Source: Actinomycetota bacterium (GTDB taxonomy: Bacteria > Actinomycetota > Actinomycetes > Nanopelagicales > Nanopelagicaceae). From it: DNA of 23,769 nt. Both the position numbers and the translations under genes were made by a program. Of the stretch, positions 14,545 through 23,200 are shown piece by piece. Position 1 is the stretch's first letter. Every line of letters begins with the position of its first letter. The notes under the pieces were generated by a model that was given only the letters and a program-made list of their open reading frames with translations, did not search any database and was not told the DNA's origin. The stretch lies in the NCBI GenBank assembly GCA_947503395.1, contig CANNDP010000006.1, forward strand, positions 1 to 23,769, read 5' to 3'.

Positions 14545-17500
14545 GCCTTTGTAAGTTTGAGGCTAAGACCGAGCTCTTGCTCACTTGGTTTTAGCTTTGA
14601 ATCTCGCTCAAATGAGAGAGCAAGGACTTCCTCGCTTATCCAGACAACTCCAGCTTCGATTGCTTTTGAAGATTGCTCATCAGAGTTCCACTTCACATGG
14701 ATGCGATCACTCACATCAAAACCTGATGCTTTTCGCTCATCTTGGATGGCACGGATAGCTTCTCTGACTACTCCTTTTGCAATTAACTCATCAGTTAGGT
14801 TTAAATCCAGCGCAACGCTCTCTCCAGTGTGTGAGGCCACAGCCCATCCAGTTCTTGGTGTTTCAGTAATTACCAGGTCCTCCTCGGTAATTTCTGCAGT
14901 TTTTGAGCCATAAGTTATTTGAGCTTTACCACTATTTCTTACCTTACTTACTAATTCTTGGGCATTTGATGAGGTAATCGCTTTTGATAGCTCTTGCACC
15001 TCGCCACCAAATTTTGCTCCAAGGGATCTGAAGTTAGCTTTAATTGAGATATCTACTAAGTCTGCTCCAGCGCTTGCAAGATCATCTAGGGATTCAACAT
15101 TTAATTCATCTGAGATTTGTTCTCGCAGTTCAACAGAGAGCAACTTCCACCCAGGTGCGGCGATAAGCGCTCGTGATAGTGGTTGTCGAATCCTGACTCC
15201 AGATTGAGCTCTTGATGCTCGACCAAGCTCTACTAATCTTCTAGTCAAGGCAACTGACTTTGATAGTTCCTTATCAATTAATGATGCTTCATTAACCGGA
15301 AAGTCTGCTAGATGAACCGAGATCGGACCATCTTTTTCAACTACCCGTATTAACTTCTGCCAGACATGTTCGGTGATAAATGGAACCATCGGTGCCATAA
15401 GCAGCGTGACATTTTTAAGGCAGTGATGCAGCGTTGAAAGAGCTGCGCTATCGCCATCCCAAAACCTTCTTCTTGATCTTCTTACATACCAATTTGATAA
15501 GTCATCGATAAATGTGGCAATGGCAGATCCGGCTAACTGCGAATCAAAGTCACTGAGAGCTTCATCTACCGTTGCAATCAATTGATTGAGTTCGCTCAAA
15601 ATCCAACGATCCATAGTTGAGAGATTGCTGGCTTTGGAAATAGGTGTTGGTGAGTAATTAGCAGCCGAGGCATAGAGCGTTAAAAAGGAGACTGTGTTCC
15701 AATAGGTAAGTAGCGTTTTTCTGACAACTTCAGAGATTGCATCATGGCCAACTCGTCTGGCGCTCCAGGGAGAACCAGCGGCGAGCATGTACCAACGAAC
15801 TGCATCTGCTCCATGTTTGTCCATAAGAGCCATTGGCTCTAATACATTTCCCAGATGTTTACTCATCTTGCGTCCATCTTTATCCAAGATGTGGCCAAGG
15901 CAGAGCACCGTTTTATATGAAGATTTATCAAATACTAAAGTTCCAATTGCCATCAAGGTATAGAACCAACCGCGGGTTTGATCAATTGCCTCACAGATAA
16001 AATCAGCAGGATAGGCCTCTTTGAATTTTTCTTCTGAGCCTTGCTTATGAGGATATCCCCATTGCGCAAAGGGCATAGCACCTGAGTCATACCAGCAATC
16101 AATAACTTCTGGGGTTCTCACCATCTGCGATGAGCAAGTAAGACAGTTAAATACAATCTCATCAACAAATGGACGATGGAGTTCAAGATCTGTTAAATCT
16201 TTTCCATAACGGCTCTGCAATTGAGCTTTCGAAGCAAAAGCTTCCTCATGTTTATTCTCGCATCTCCAGATTGGAAGGGGAGTGCCCCAATAGCGATTTC
16301 GCGAGAGAGCCCAATCGATATTGTTATTGAGCCAATCACCATAGCGGCCATTTTTAATTGTCTCTGGATGCCAGTCAGTCGAGGCATTCTCTCGAAGCAA
16401 AGCATCCTTGATCTTGGTAGTTCTGATATACCAAGAAGGTTGCGCGTAATAGATAAGAGGAGTGTGGCATCTCCAGCAATGCGGATAGGAGTGTTCATAT
16501 TGCTGGTGCTTATAAAGTGATCCAGATTTCTTCAGCTCTTTAATTAGAATCTTATCTGCCTGCTTAAAAAACATTCCTCCAACAGTTGCAATTCCTGATT
16601 CAAATTCGCCATTGGGTGCGATGGGATTTACAACCGGTAGGCCATATTTGCGGCAGGTTTGTAAGTCATCTGCGCCAAAGGCTGGGGCTTGATGGACTAA
16701 TCCAGTTCCATCTTCGGTGGTTACATAATCTGCCAGAACCACATAGTGCGCATCAGGAATATCGACATAATTAAAGGGCCGTTGGTATTTTACTTTCTCA
16801 AGTTGGCTTCCCTTTAATTCTCTAAGAATTTCATAACTGCTACCTAAAATCTCAACTAGCTTCTTTGCAACGACCAATACTTCAGAGATTACTTCTTTTT
16901 CAGGGTCAGCCTTAGTTCTAACTACCAAGTAATCAACATCAGGGTTCACTGCAATTGCAGTATTTGATACCAAGGTCCAGGGTGTTGTAGTCCAAACTAA
17001 TAGCGATGCGGCAAGATCTCTTAATTCACCATCAATAATTGGAAAACGGAGATACACACTCGGATCAGTAACGTTTTCATAGCCTTGGGCCAGTTCATGA
17101 TCCGATAGGCCAGTGCCACATCTAGGGCAATACGGCGCTACGCGATAGTCCTGAACCAGTAAACCTTTGCTATGAATCTGAGAAAGTGACCACCAGACAC
17201 TTTCAATATATTCATTAGACATAGTCCAATAGGCCTGATCAAAATCAACCCAGAAACCCATTCGCTCAGTCATCTCAGTAAATGCGCCAACATGTCGCTG
17301 CACCGATTGACGACACTTTTCATTAAAGGCAGCTATTCCAAATTTTTCGATATCACCTTTTCCAGAAAATCCCAGCTCCTTCTCAACTGCAATCTCTACT
17401 GGAAGACCATGGCAATCCCAACCTGCTTTGCGGATTACATACTTGCCCTTCATAGTCTGAAAGCGAGGAAATACATCCTTAAAGACTCTTGCTTCAATAT

Positions 17501-17687
17501 GGTGAGTTCCTGGCAGACCATTTGCAGTTGGCGGTCCTTCATAAAAAGTCCAACTTGGACCACCTTGACGCATTCTCACGCTGCTATGAAATATGTCTTG
17601 GGTTTGCCAGAAATCTAAAATTTCATGTTCAACTTTTGGAAGATCAATCGAGGCAGATAGCGCTAGATAAGGCGAATTACTTGACAC
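14541..17687 (-). CDS. ileS: Isoleucyl-tRNA synthetase
   Basis: Class I aminoacyl-tRNA synthetase charging tRNA-Ile, with an editing (CP1) domain that clears valine. 1048 aa. The HIGH-type signature is GTHH at residues 60-63 within GPPTANGLPGTHH, and the KMSKS-type loop is KMSKH at residues 607-611. WDCHGLPVE, YCPRCGTGLSDHE, WTTTPWTL, the editing-domain TEDGTGLVHQAPAFG and DQTRGWFYTL are also present. Length and the GTHH signature fit the type-2 (eukaryote-like) IleRS class common in actinobacteria, often less sensitive to mupirocin. Translation starts at GTG with complement at 17685-17687, six bases after a GAGGGGG SD that is controlled by the upstream T-box. It is reverse to all neighbours. 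Confidence 0.97.
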   Translation of the reverse strand: MSSNSPYLALSASIDLPKVEHEILDFWQTQDIFHSSVRMRQGGPSWTFYEGPPTANGLPGTHHIEARVFKDVFPRFQTMKGKYVIRKAGWDCHGLPVEIAVEKELGFSGKGDIEKFGIAAFNEKCRQSVQRHVGAFTEMTERMGFWVDFDQAYWTMSNEYIESVWWSLSQIHSKGLLVQDYRVAPYCPRCGTGLSDHELAQGYENVTDPSVYLRFPIIDGELRDLAASLLVWTTTPWTLVSNTAIAVNPDVDYLVVRTKADPEKEVISEVLVVAKKLVEILGSSYEILRELKGSQLEKVKYQRPFNYVDIPDAHYVVLADYVTTEDGTGLVHQAPAFGADDLQTCRKYGLPVVNPIAPNGEFESGIATVGGMFFKQADKILIKELKKSGSLYKHQQYEHSYPHCWRCHTPLIYYAQPSWYIRTTKIKDALLRENASTDWHPETIKNGRYGDWLNNNIDWALSRNRYWGTPLPIWRCENKHEEAFASKAQLQSRYGKDLTDLELHRPFVDEIVFNCLTCSSQMVRTPEVIDCWYDSGAMPFAQWGYPHKQGSEEKFKEAYPADFICEAIDQTRGWFYTLMAIGTLVFDKSSYKTVLCLGHILDKDGRKMSKHLGNVLEPMALMDKHGADAVRWYMLAAGSPWSARRVGHDAISEVVRKTLLTYWNTVSFLTLYASAANYSPTPISKASNLSTMDRWILSELNQLIATVDEALSDFDSQLAGSAIATFIDDLSNWYVRRSRRRFWDGDSAALSTLHHCLKNVTLLMAPMVPFITEHVWQKLIRVVEKDGPISVHLADFPVNEASLIDKELSKSVALTRRLVELGRASRAQSGVRIRQPLSRALIAAPGWKLLSVELREQISDELNVESLDDLASAGADLVDISIKANFRSLGAKFGGEVQELSKAITSSNAQELVSKVRNSGKAQITYGSKTAEITEEDLVITETPRTGWAVASHTGESVALDLNLTDELIAKGVVREAIRAIQDERKASGFDVSDRIHVKWNSDEQSSKAIEAGVVWISEEVLALSFERDSKLKPSEQELGLSLKLTKA

Positions 17688-17892
17688 TAAAAACCCCCTC
17701 GAAATTCGAATAAAACGCTCTTCGATCTCTTGGAGGGGCGATCTTGCGACCGCGGTACCACCCGCCTTGCAGCTTTTTTGCTGCCGCTTTTAAAAAACTT
17801 ACTGCTGGTTCTAGATGAGCTCTCGACTCATTTCTTCCAACTCGCTCACAGGTGATTGCCTGGTCATCGCGATAATTGATGTAAGCGCGCTC
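17688..17892 (-). promoter_or_regulatory. T-box riboswitch controlling ileS (short stem I, SD-sequestering type)
   Basis: Read on the reverse strand, the leader has all T-box parts. Stem I is short: UCGC/GCGA closes an AUGA/GA kink-turn-like junction, then CAGG/CCUG (17859-17862 with 17849-17852) closes a six-base loop carrying AUC (17854-17856), the Ile specifier. A stem II-like element uses AUGAG/CUCAU (17815-17831). Stem III is GCAGC/GCUGC around A6 (17769-17784). The T-box core GGGTGGTACCGCGG is complementary to 17750-17763; UGGU matches the ACCA end of tRNA-Ile. CCCUCC (17732-17737) can pair with GGCGGG of the T-box arm. Alternatively, CCCCUC (17733-17738) can pair with the GAGGGG of the SD. 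The pairings are mutually exclusive, so uncharged tRNA-Ile should free the SD. Confidence 0.92.
17694..17700 (-). promoter_or_regulatory. ileS ribosome binding site, sequestered by the T-box
   Basis: GAGGGGG on the reverse strand, followed by UUUUUA and then the GUG start. It is complementary to CCCCUC at 17733-17738, forming the sequestor. The same stem followed by U5 also resembles an intrinsic terminator. Confidence 0.75.
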
Positions 17893-17899
17893 ATTCTAG

Positions 17900-17930
17900 C
17901 CTATAGCGGGGCGAGTGGCATTTAAATCAA
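17900..17930 (-). promoter_or_regulatory. Possible ileS promoter
   Basis: On the reverse strand TTGATT (complement 17925-17930) precedes TATAGG (17900-17905) by 19 bases; TAGGCT and TAGAAT follow closely as alternative -10 boxes. The location just upstream of T-box stem I is right. The exact boxes are uncertain, and the region overlaps the divergent zinc-finger gene promoter. Confidence 0.35.
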
Positions 17931-17944
17931 TAAACCTTTAGCCT
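17915..17944 (+). promoter_or_regulatory. Possible promoter of the TraR/DksA-type gene
   Basis: GTGGCA (17915-17920) and TAGCCT (17939-17944) are separated by 18 bases, and the -10 box ends eight bases before the GTG start. No SD is seen, so a leaderless transcript is possible. It overlaps the ileS promoter region on the other strand. Confidence 0.3.
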
Positions 17945-17952
17945 TCGCCGTT

Positions 17953-18768
17953 GTGGCATTAAAAAAGAAAGTCCGCTCAGCGGTTGCGAAGTTTAAGAAG
18001 AAATCTAGCCCAGCAAAGGCAAAACCTAAGGCCAAGAGCGTTAAGCCAAAGGCTAAAAAAGCTCTTGTAAAAAAAGTTACAGCCAAGAAAGCTCCAGCAA
18101 AAAAAGTGCCAGTAAAGAAAGCACCAGTTCGCCCAACTCTTGCTAAAAAAGCTCCATTAAAGAAGGCCCCCGCCCAGATTATGAAGGGCGCTCATAAGAC
18201 CGCGCTTACCAGTAGTACTGCAAAAGGCGGAGCAACAACTATTTCAGTTTATAAACCAGAGATCGAAGCAAGTGATCTGGTAGTTGTTCCAGAAAAACGT
18301 TTAGTGATGCCGCCGCCAATTAGAACTCCAAAGCCAGGCAAGAAAGCCCCAGCGCTAAAGCCAGTTAAGGCAGCGCCATCACCCTTTGTTCTAGATGGCG
18401 AAGAGTCTTGGAGCGCAGCTGAAATGAAAGCAATCAAATCTGAACTTTCAAAAGATTTAATTAGATTAAAGAAAGAACTTGAAACCATTGAAAGTGAGAT
18501 GGATGATCTAATTGAAGCCTCCGGTGTCGGAGCAGGAGATGATCAAGCTGATGCTGGCGCCAAAACATTTGAACGTGAACATGAAATCTCGCTGGTCTAT
18601 AACGCAAGAGATATGGTTTTACAGACCGAGAGAGCGTTAGAGCGAATTGAGACTAAAACTTATGGGCGCTGCGAGGATTGTGGAAGCGCGATTGGAAAAG
18701 CCCGTCTCCAAGTTTTCCCTCGCGCAACGCTTTGCATGTTATGCAAACAGAAGGAAGAGCGCCGATAA
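17953..18768 (+). CDS. TraR/DksA-type C4 zinc-finger protein with histone-H1-like Lys/Ala-rich N-terminus
   Basis: 271-aa protein in two parts. Residues 1 to about 100 are extremely rich in Lys, Ala, Pro and Val, with repeated KKAP/KKVP units like histone H1 or Lsr2/HupB tails; this part probably binds nucleic acid without a fixed fold. From about residue 155 a helical coiled-coil-like region (LSKDLIRLKKELETIESEMDD in pieces) leads to a C4 zinc finger with C240, C243, C261 and C264 in CEDCGSAIG and CMLCK. The C-terminal half matches TraR/DksA/YteA-type proteins usually found next to lspA in actinobacteria. DksA acts in the RNA polymerase secondary channel, but the function of this group is not established. 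It starts with GTG and no SD, divergent from ileS, and overlaps lspA by 28 nt. Confidence 0.85.
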   Translation: MALKKKVRSAVAKFKKKSSPAKAKPKAKSVKPKAKKALVKKVTAKKAPAKKVPVKKAPVRPTLAKKAPLKKAPAQIMKGAHKTALTSSTAKGGATTISVYKPEIEASDLVVVPEKRLVMPPPIRTPKPGKKAPALKPVKAAPSPFVLDGEESWSAAEMKAIKSELSKDLIRLKKELETIESEMDDLIEASGVGAGDDQADAGAKTFEREHEISLVYNARDMVLQTERALERIETKTYGRCEDCGSAIGKARLQVFPRATLCMLCKQKEERR

Positions 18769-19259
18769 GGTCGTCGGGTGCTAATCGCGCGCGACGACTC
18801 TTTGTAATATTCACCGTATCAATATTTGCTCTGGATTTAATTACTAAAAACTGGGCCATTTCATATCTGCAATACCGCGAACCGGTTAAGGTCATAGGAG
18901 ACTTTCTGCAATTAACTTTTGCCACGAACCCAGGTGCTGCATTTAATTTAATTGGAGATGCCACTTTAATTTTGAGCTCTCTAAAACTCTGTGTCGCTGC
19001 CTTCATCCTCTATTTCATTAGAAAAGTAACGAACGGATCTTGGGCGATTGCTCTGGGTCTATTACTTGGAGGAGTTCTTGGAAACTTGATGGATCGAGCC
19101 TTTAGACCTCCTGGGCCATGGCGAGGTGAGGTTATTGACTGGATAGAGCTACCTAATTGGCCAGTATTTAACATTGCTGATTCAGCAATTGTTACGTCAG
19201 CACTTTTAATGAGCCTTTTAGCTATTCGAAATATTGAGCCATATAAGAAGGTTATTTGA
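18741..19259 (+). CDS. lspA: Lipoprotein signal peptidase LspA
   Basis: Membrane aspartyl protease (signal peptidase II) that removes the signal peptide of prolipoproteins after lipidation. About 172 aa from ATG 18741, with four hydrophobic segments. The conserved boxes are DLITKNW, NPGAAFNLIGD, GNLMDR (D118), VIDWI (D133) and FNIADSAI (D147); D133 and D147 correspond to the catalytic pair. The ATG lies inside the zinc-finger gene, at its last cysteine codon, giving a 28-nt overlap. No closer in-frame start exists before the first membrane segment, so the overlap is real or initiation is unusual. The stop TGA shares its A with the rluD-like ATG. The basic N-terminus RARR fits an inside-in orientation. 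Confidence 0.93.
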   Translation: MQTEGRAPIRSSGANRARRLFVIFTVSIFALDLITKNWAISYLQYREPVKVIGDFLQLTFATNPGAAFNLIGDATLILSSLKLCVAAFILYFIRKVTNGSWAIALGLLLGGVLGNLMDRAFRPPGPWRGEVIDWIELPNWPVFNIADSAIVTSALLMSLLAIRNIEPYKKVI

Positions 19260-20188
19260 TGGAGCGCGAGAAGCGAGCGATTCAGATCGATCAAGACCAA
19301 GATGGTCAGAGAGTTGATACAGCTTTAGCAAAAGTTCTAGAGCTATCAAGAAGTGTGGTGGCTGATCTCCTCAATGCTGGCGATGTTTTGCAGGGAAAGA
19401 AACCGCTTTCAAAATCTGATCGAGTTAGCGCAGGAGATCGCTTAACGGTATTAATGCCAGCTATCTATGATCCACTGGAGTTAAAAGAGACGCCGATAGA
19501 TACCCTTGAAATTATCTATGACGATGATGATGTTGTTGTAGTTAATAAACCAGTGGGTTGCGCGGCGCATGCAAGTCCAGGATGGATGGGTCCAACTGTT
19601 GTTGGCGCACTTCTTGCAAGAGGTTATCGAATCTCAACAACTGGACCACAAGAGCGACAGGGAATTGTGCAGAGGCTAGATGCCGGAACCTCTGGACTAA
19701 TGCTTTTGGCAAAGCATGAGCGCTCCTACATTTCTATGAAAAATCAATTTAGAAGTCGCAGTATCGAAAAGGTTTATCGCACCCTCATTCAAGGACATAT
19801 TGATCCAGCTGAGGGAAGTATTGATGCTCCAATCGGGCGCCATCCAAGAGAGGATTATCGTTTTGCTGTTGTTGCAGATGGCAAGGCCAGCATCACTCAC
19901 TATGAATTAATAGAGTATTACCAAGGAGCATCTCTGCTAAAAGTAGTTCTAGAAACTGGAAGAACTCACCAGATAAGAGTTCACTTCAATGCCCTGCGCC
20001 ACCCTCTGGTTGGTGATCTGGCCTACGGCGGAGATCCCGTACTTGCCGCACGCCTGGAGTTAAAGAGACCTTGGCTGCATGCGCTGGAGCTATCTTTTAA
20101 TCAACCATCTAGTGATAAGCGAATCACCCTAAATGCCCCACTGCCTGAGGACCTAACGCGCGCCCTTGCGTTGCTCGCCGTCAAGTGA
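19259..20188 (+). CDS. RluD/RluA-family 23S rRNA (or tRNA) pseudouridine synthase
   Basis: 309-aa RNA-modifying enzyme that isomerises uridine to pseudouridine. An N-terminal S4 RNA-binding domain spans about residues 12-75 (GQRVDTALAKVLELSRSVV onward). The catalytic domain follows, with the motif QRLDAGTSGLMLLAK containing the catalytic aspartate D141. GRTHQIRVHF and HPLVGDLAYGG are conserved later. It fits the RluD branch by S4 domain, length and the lspA-rluD neighbourhood, but the target uridines cannot be read from sequence alone. The ATG shares one base with the lspA stop (TGATG), implying coupled translation. A TTG at 19256 is a less likely start. Confidence 0.9.
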   Translation: MEREKRAIQIDQDQDGQRVDTALAKVLELSRSVVADLLNAGDVLQGKKPLSKSDRVSAGDRLTVLMPAIYDPLELKETPIDTLEIIYDDDDVVVVNKPVGCAAHASPGWMGPTVVGALLARGYRISTTGPQERQGIVQRLDAGTSGLMLLAKHERSYISMKNQFRSRSIEKVYRTLIQGHIDPAEGSIDAPIGRHPREDYRFAVVADGKASITHYELIEYYQGASLLKVVLETGRTHQIRVHFNALRHPLVGDLAYGGDPVLAARLELKRPWLHALELSFNQPSSDKRITLNAPLPEDLTRALALLAVK

Positions 20189-20199
20189 GTGCAAGAGAG

Positions 20200-20205
20200 T
20201 AATCT
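20200..20205 (+). promoter_or_regulatory. Putative -10 element of dnaE
   Basis: TAATCT ends eight bases before the dnaE GTG, which has no properly spaced SD; an AGAGAG at 20194-20199 is 14 bases away, too far. No convincing -35 is visible. A leaderless start is possible. Confidence 0.25.
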
Positions 20206-20213
20206 GCCCGACC

Positions 20214-23200
20214 GTGAGCCAAGGTTTTGTCCATCTACATGTCCATACCGAGTATTCGATGCTCGATGGAGCTGCTCGCATTGAAAAATTAGCCGAGGAA
20301 GTCGCTCGCTCTGGTGATGGCGCAATTGCAATGACCGATCATGGAAATGTATTTGGCGCATTTGATTTCTATAAAACAATGAAGAACGCTGGAGTTAAAC
20401 CCATCATTGGAATAGAGGCGTATGTAGCTCCGGAGTCAAGGTTTGATAAGAAGCGAGTGAAGTGGGCTGAGGGCGGGGAAGATGATGTCTCAGCAGGCGG
20501 GGCATATACCCATATGACGCTCTTGGCTGAAAATAATGTTGGCCTTGCTAATTTATTTCGTCTTTCATCTCTGGCATCGCTAGAAGGTTTTTACTACAAA
20601 CCAAGAATGGATCGCGAATTGCTCTCGCAATATAGCCAAGGAATTATTGCAACAACGGGATGTGCGGCAGGTGAGATTCAAACTCGTATCAGAATGGGGG
20701 CCTACAACGAAGCCAGGGCAGCGGCAGCAAATTACCGCGATATTTTCGGAGCAGATAATTACTTTGTTGAAATTATGGATCACGACATTGAAATTGAAAG
20801 ACGTGTTAAAGACGATTTGCTAAAGCTCGCAAAAGAGCTCGGGCTACCACTTGTTGCAACAAACGACCTTCACTACACCTATTCCGATGATGCTAAACAT
20901 CATGAAGCACTTCTCTGTATCCAATCCGGCACAACTCTGGCAGATCCAAAGAGATTTAAATTTGAAGGTAAAGAGTATTACCTAAAAGATGCAGCAACGA
21001 TGCGTCGTATCTTTAAAGATCTTGAAATTGCCTGTGATAACACCCTTGCAATTGCTGAAAGATGCAATATAAAGATGCGCGAAAATGAGAATTTGCTCCC
21101 ACAATTCGCAGTACCAAAAGGCGAGAGTGAGAACTCCTGGTTAGTCAAAGAAACTGAAGCAGGATTATTGGAAAAATTTGGAGCAAAGAGTATGGATGAG
21201 ATTGCTCCGCAATATCAGGCCAGACTTCACTTTGAATTAGATGTGATGACCAAAATGGGATTTGCAGGTTACTTCTTAGTTGTTGCAGATCTTGTAGCTC
21301 ACGCAAAGAGAGAGGGTATTCGTGTTGGGCCGGGAAGAGGATCGGCTGCAGGATCTTTAGTTTCATATGCTTTAGGAATTACCGGCCTTGATCCAATTAA
21401 GCACGGATTGCTCTTTGAGCGTTTTCTTAATCCAGACCGTATCTCTATGCCTGATATCGACTTGGACTTTGATGAGCGTAGGCGCTCGGAGATGATTAGG
21501 TATGCCACCAATAAATATGGTGATGATCGAGTGGCCCAAATCATCACTTACTCAACTATTAAATCTAAAGCTGCGATAAAAGATGCTGCCCGAGTTTTAG
21601 GTTATCCCTACGCTCTAGGTGAGCGCTTAACCAAGGCGCTACCGCCTCCAATTATGGGAAAAGATGTTTCATTTCAAGGCGTTTTTGATAAGGACGATGA
21701 TCGCTACGGCGAAGCGCAAGAATTTAGAAATATATATGAGAGTGACCCTGACTCTAAAACTATTGTAGATATGGCAAGAGGGCTTGAAGGCCTGAAGCGA
21801 CAGTGGTCAGTTCATGCTGCAGGAGTAATTCTTAGTAGAGAACCTTTGATTGATGTGATTCCAATTCACAAAAGAGATGTGGATGGCTCGATTATTACTC
21901 AGTTTGATATGGGCGCCTGTGAAGCAACAGGGCTATTAAAAATGGACTTCCTCGGACTTAGAAATCTATCAGTTCTTGATGACTGTCTAGAAAATATTAA
22001 GAACAACCAGGCAAGAACAATTGTTCTAGAATCCTTAGAGTTGTCAGATAAGAAAACCTTTGAATTACTTTCAAGAGGTGAGACTCTAGGGGTATTTCAA
22101 TTAGATAGCGCTCCGATTCGAGCCCTGCTTAGATCAATGGCGCCAGATTCATTTGAAGACATTTCAGCTGTTATTGCGCTATATCGCCCGGGACCGATGG
22201 GAGTTAATGCCCATAATGATTACGCAGATCGCAAGAATAAACGTAAGAGAATTGAGCCAATTCATCCTGAGTTAAGTGCAGCACTTGATGAGATTTTGGC
22301 AGATACCTATGGACTTATTGTTTATCAAGAACAAGTTATGGCAATTGCACAAAAGCTTGCTGGTTTTTCTCTAGGACGAGCAGATCTACTACGTAAAGCT
22401 ATGGGTAAGAAGAATAAAGAGATTCTGGATAAAGAGTATGTTCACTTCGAAGAGGGCATGCGTAATAATGGATTTTCAAGTATTGCTATTGAAGAGCTTT
22501 GGAAGACACTGATTCCTTTCTCAGATTACGCCTTTAACCGAGCACATAGCGCAGGCTATGGCGTCCTATCATTTTGGACCGCTTACCTTAAGGCGAATTA
22601 TCCGACTGAATATATGGCAGCCCTTCTTACCAGTGTTAGAGATGATAAGGATAAGTCAGCGCTTTACTTAAATGAATCTCGCCGAATGGGAATTAAAGTT
22701 CTGCCTCCTGATGTCAATTTCTCAAATGCGGAGTACACCCCAGGTGGTAGCGACATTCGATTTGGTCTTACTGCCATTAGAAACATTGGGGAAAATGTTG
22801 TGGCATCGATTGTCAAAAATCGCAACGAGAAAGGTAACTACACCTCCTTTAGCGATTTTCTAGCTAAAGTCGATCAAACGGTCTGTAATAAAAAAACAAT
22901 AGAGTCATTAATTAAAGCTGGGGCATTTGATTCACTTGGCCATTCGCGCAAGGGGCTAATGAGTATTTATCTAGAAGCTATTGATTCAGTATTAGAAGAA
23001 AAGCGCGCCCAGGCCATTGGTCAATTTGATTTATTCGGTGGAGCAAATGAAGTGAGCGCAAATGGTATTTCAACTTTGGCGCTAGAAGTTAGTGATCAGG
23101 AGTGGGAGAAGGCGCTGCTACTTTCCTATGAAAGAGAAATGCTGGGTCTATATGTTTCAGATCATCCACTTCTTGGAGTGGAGCATGTTTTAAGGAGCGC

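Noticed and set aside
16193..16774. Forward-strand and shifted open frames within ileS
   Set aside because: They overlap strongly conserved IleRS coding sequence and resemble no protein I know.
17953..18180. Lys/Ala-rich segment as a frameshift or mis-called coding region
   Set aside because: It is continuous with the zinc-finger domain in one frame, and such tails are known for nucleic-acid-binding actinobacterial proteins.
20166..20213. Upstream extension of dnaE
   Set aside because: It overlaps the pseudouridine synthase gene, has no homology-like sequence, and GTG 20214 sits just before the conserved FVHLHVH.
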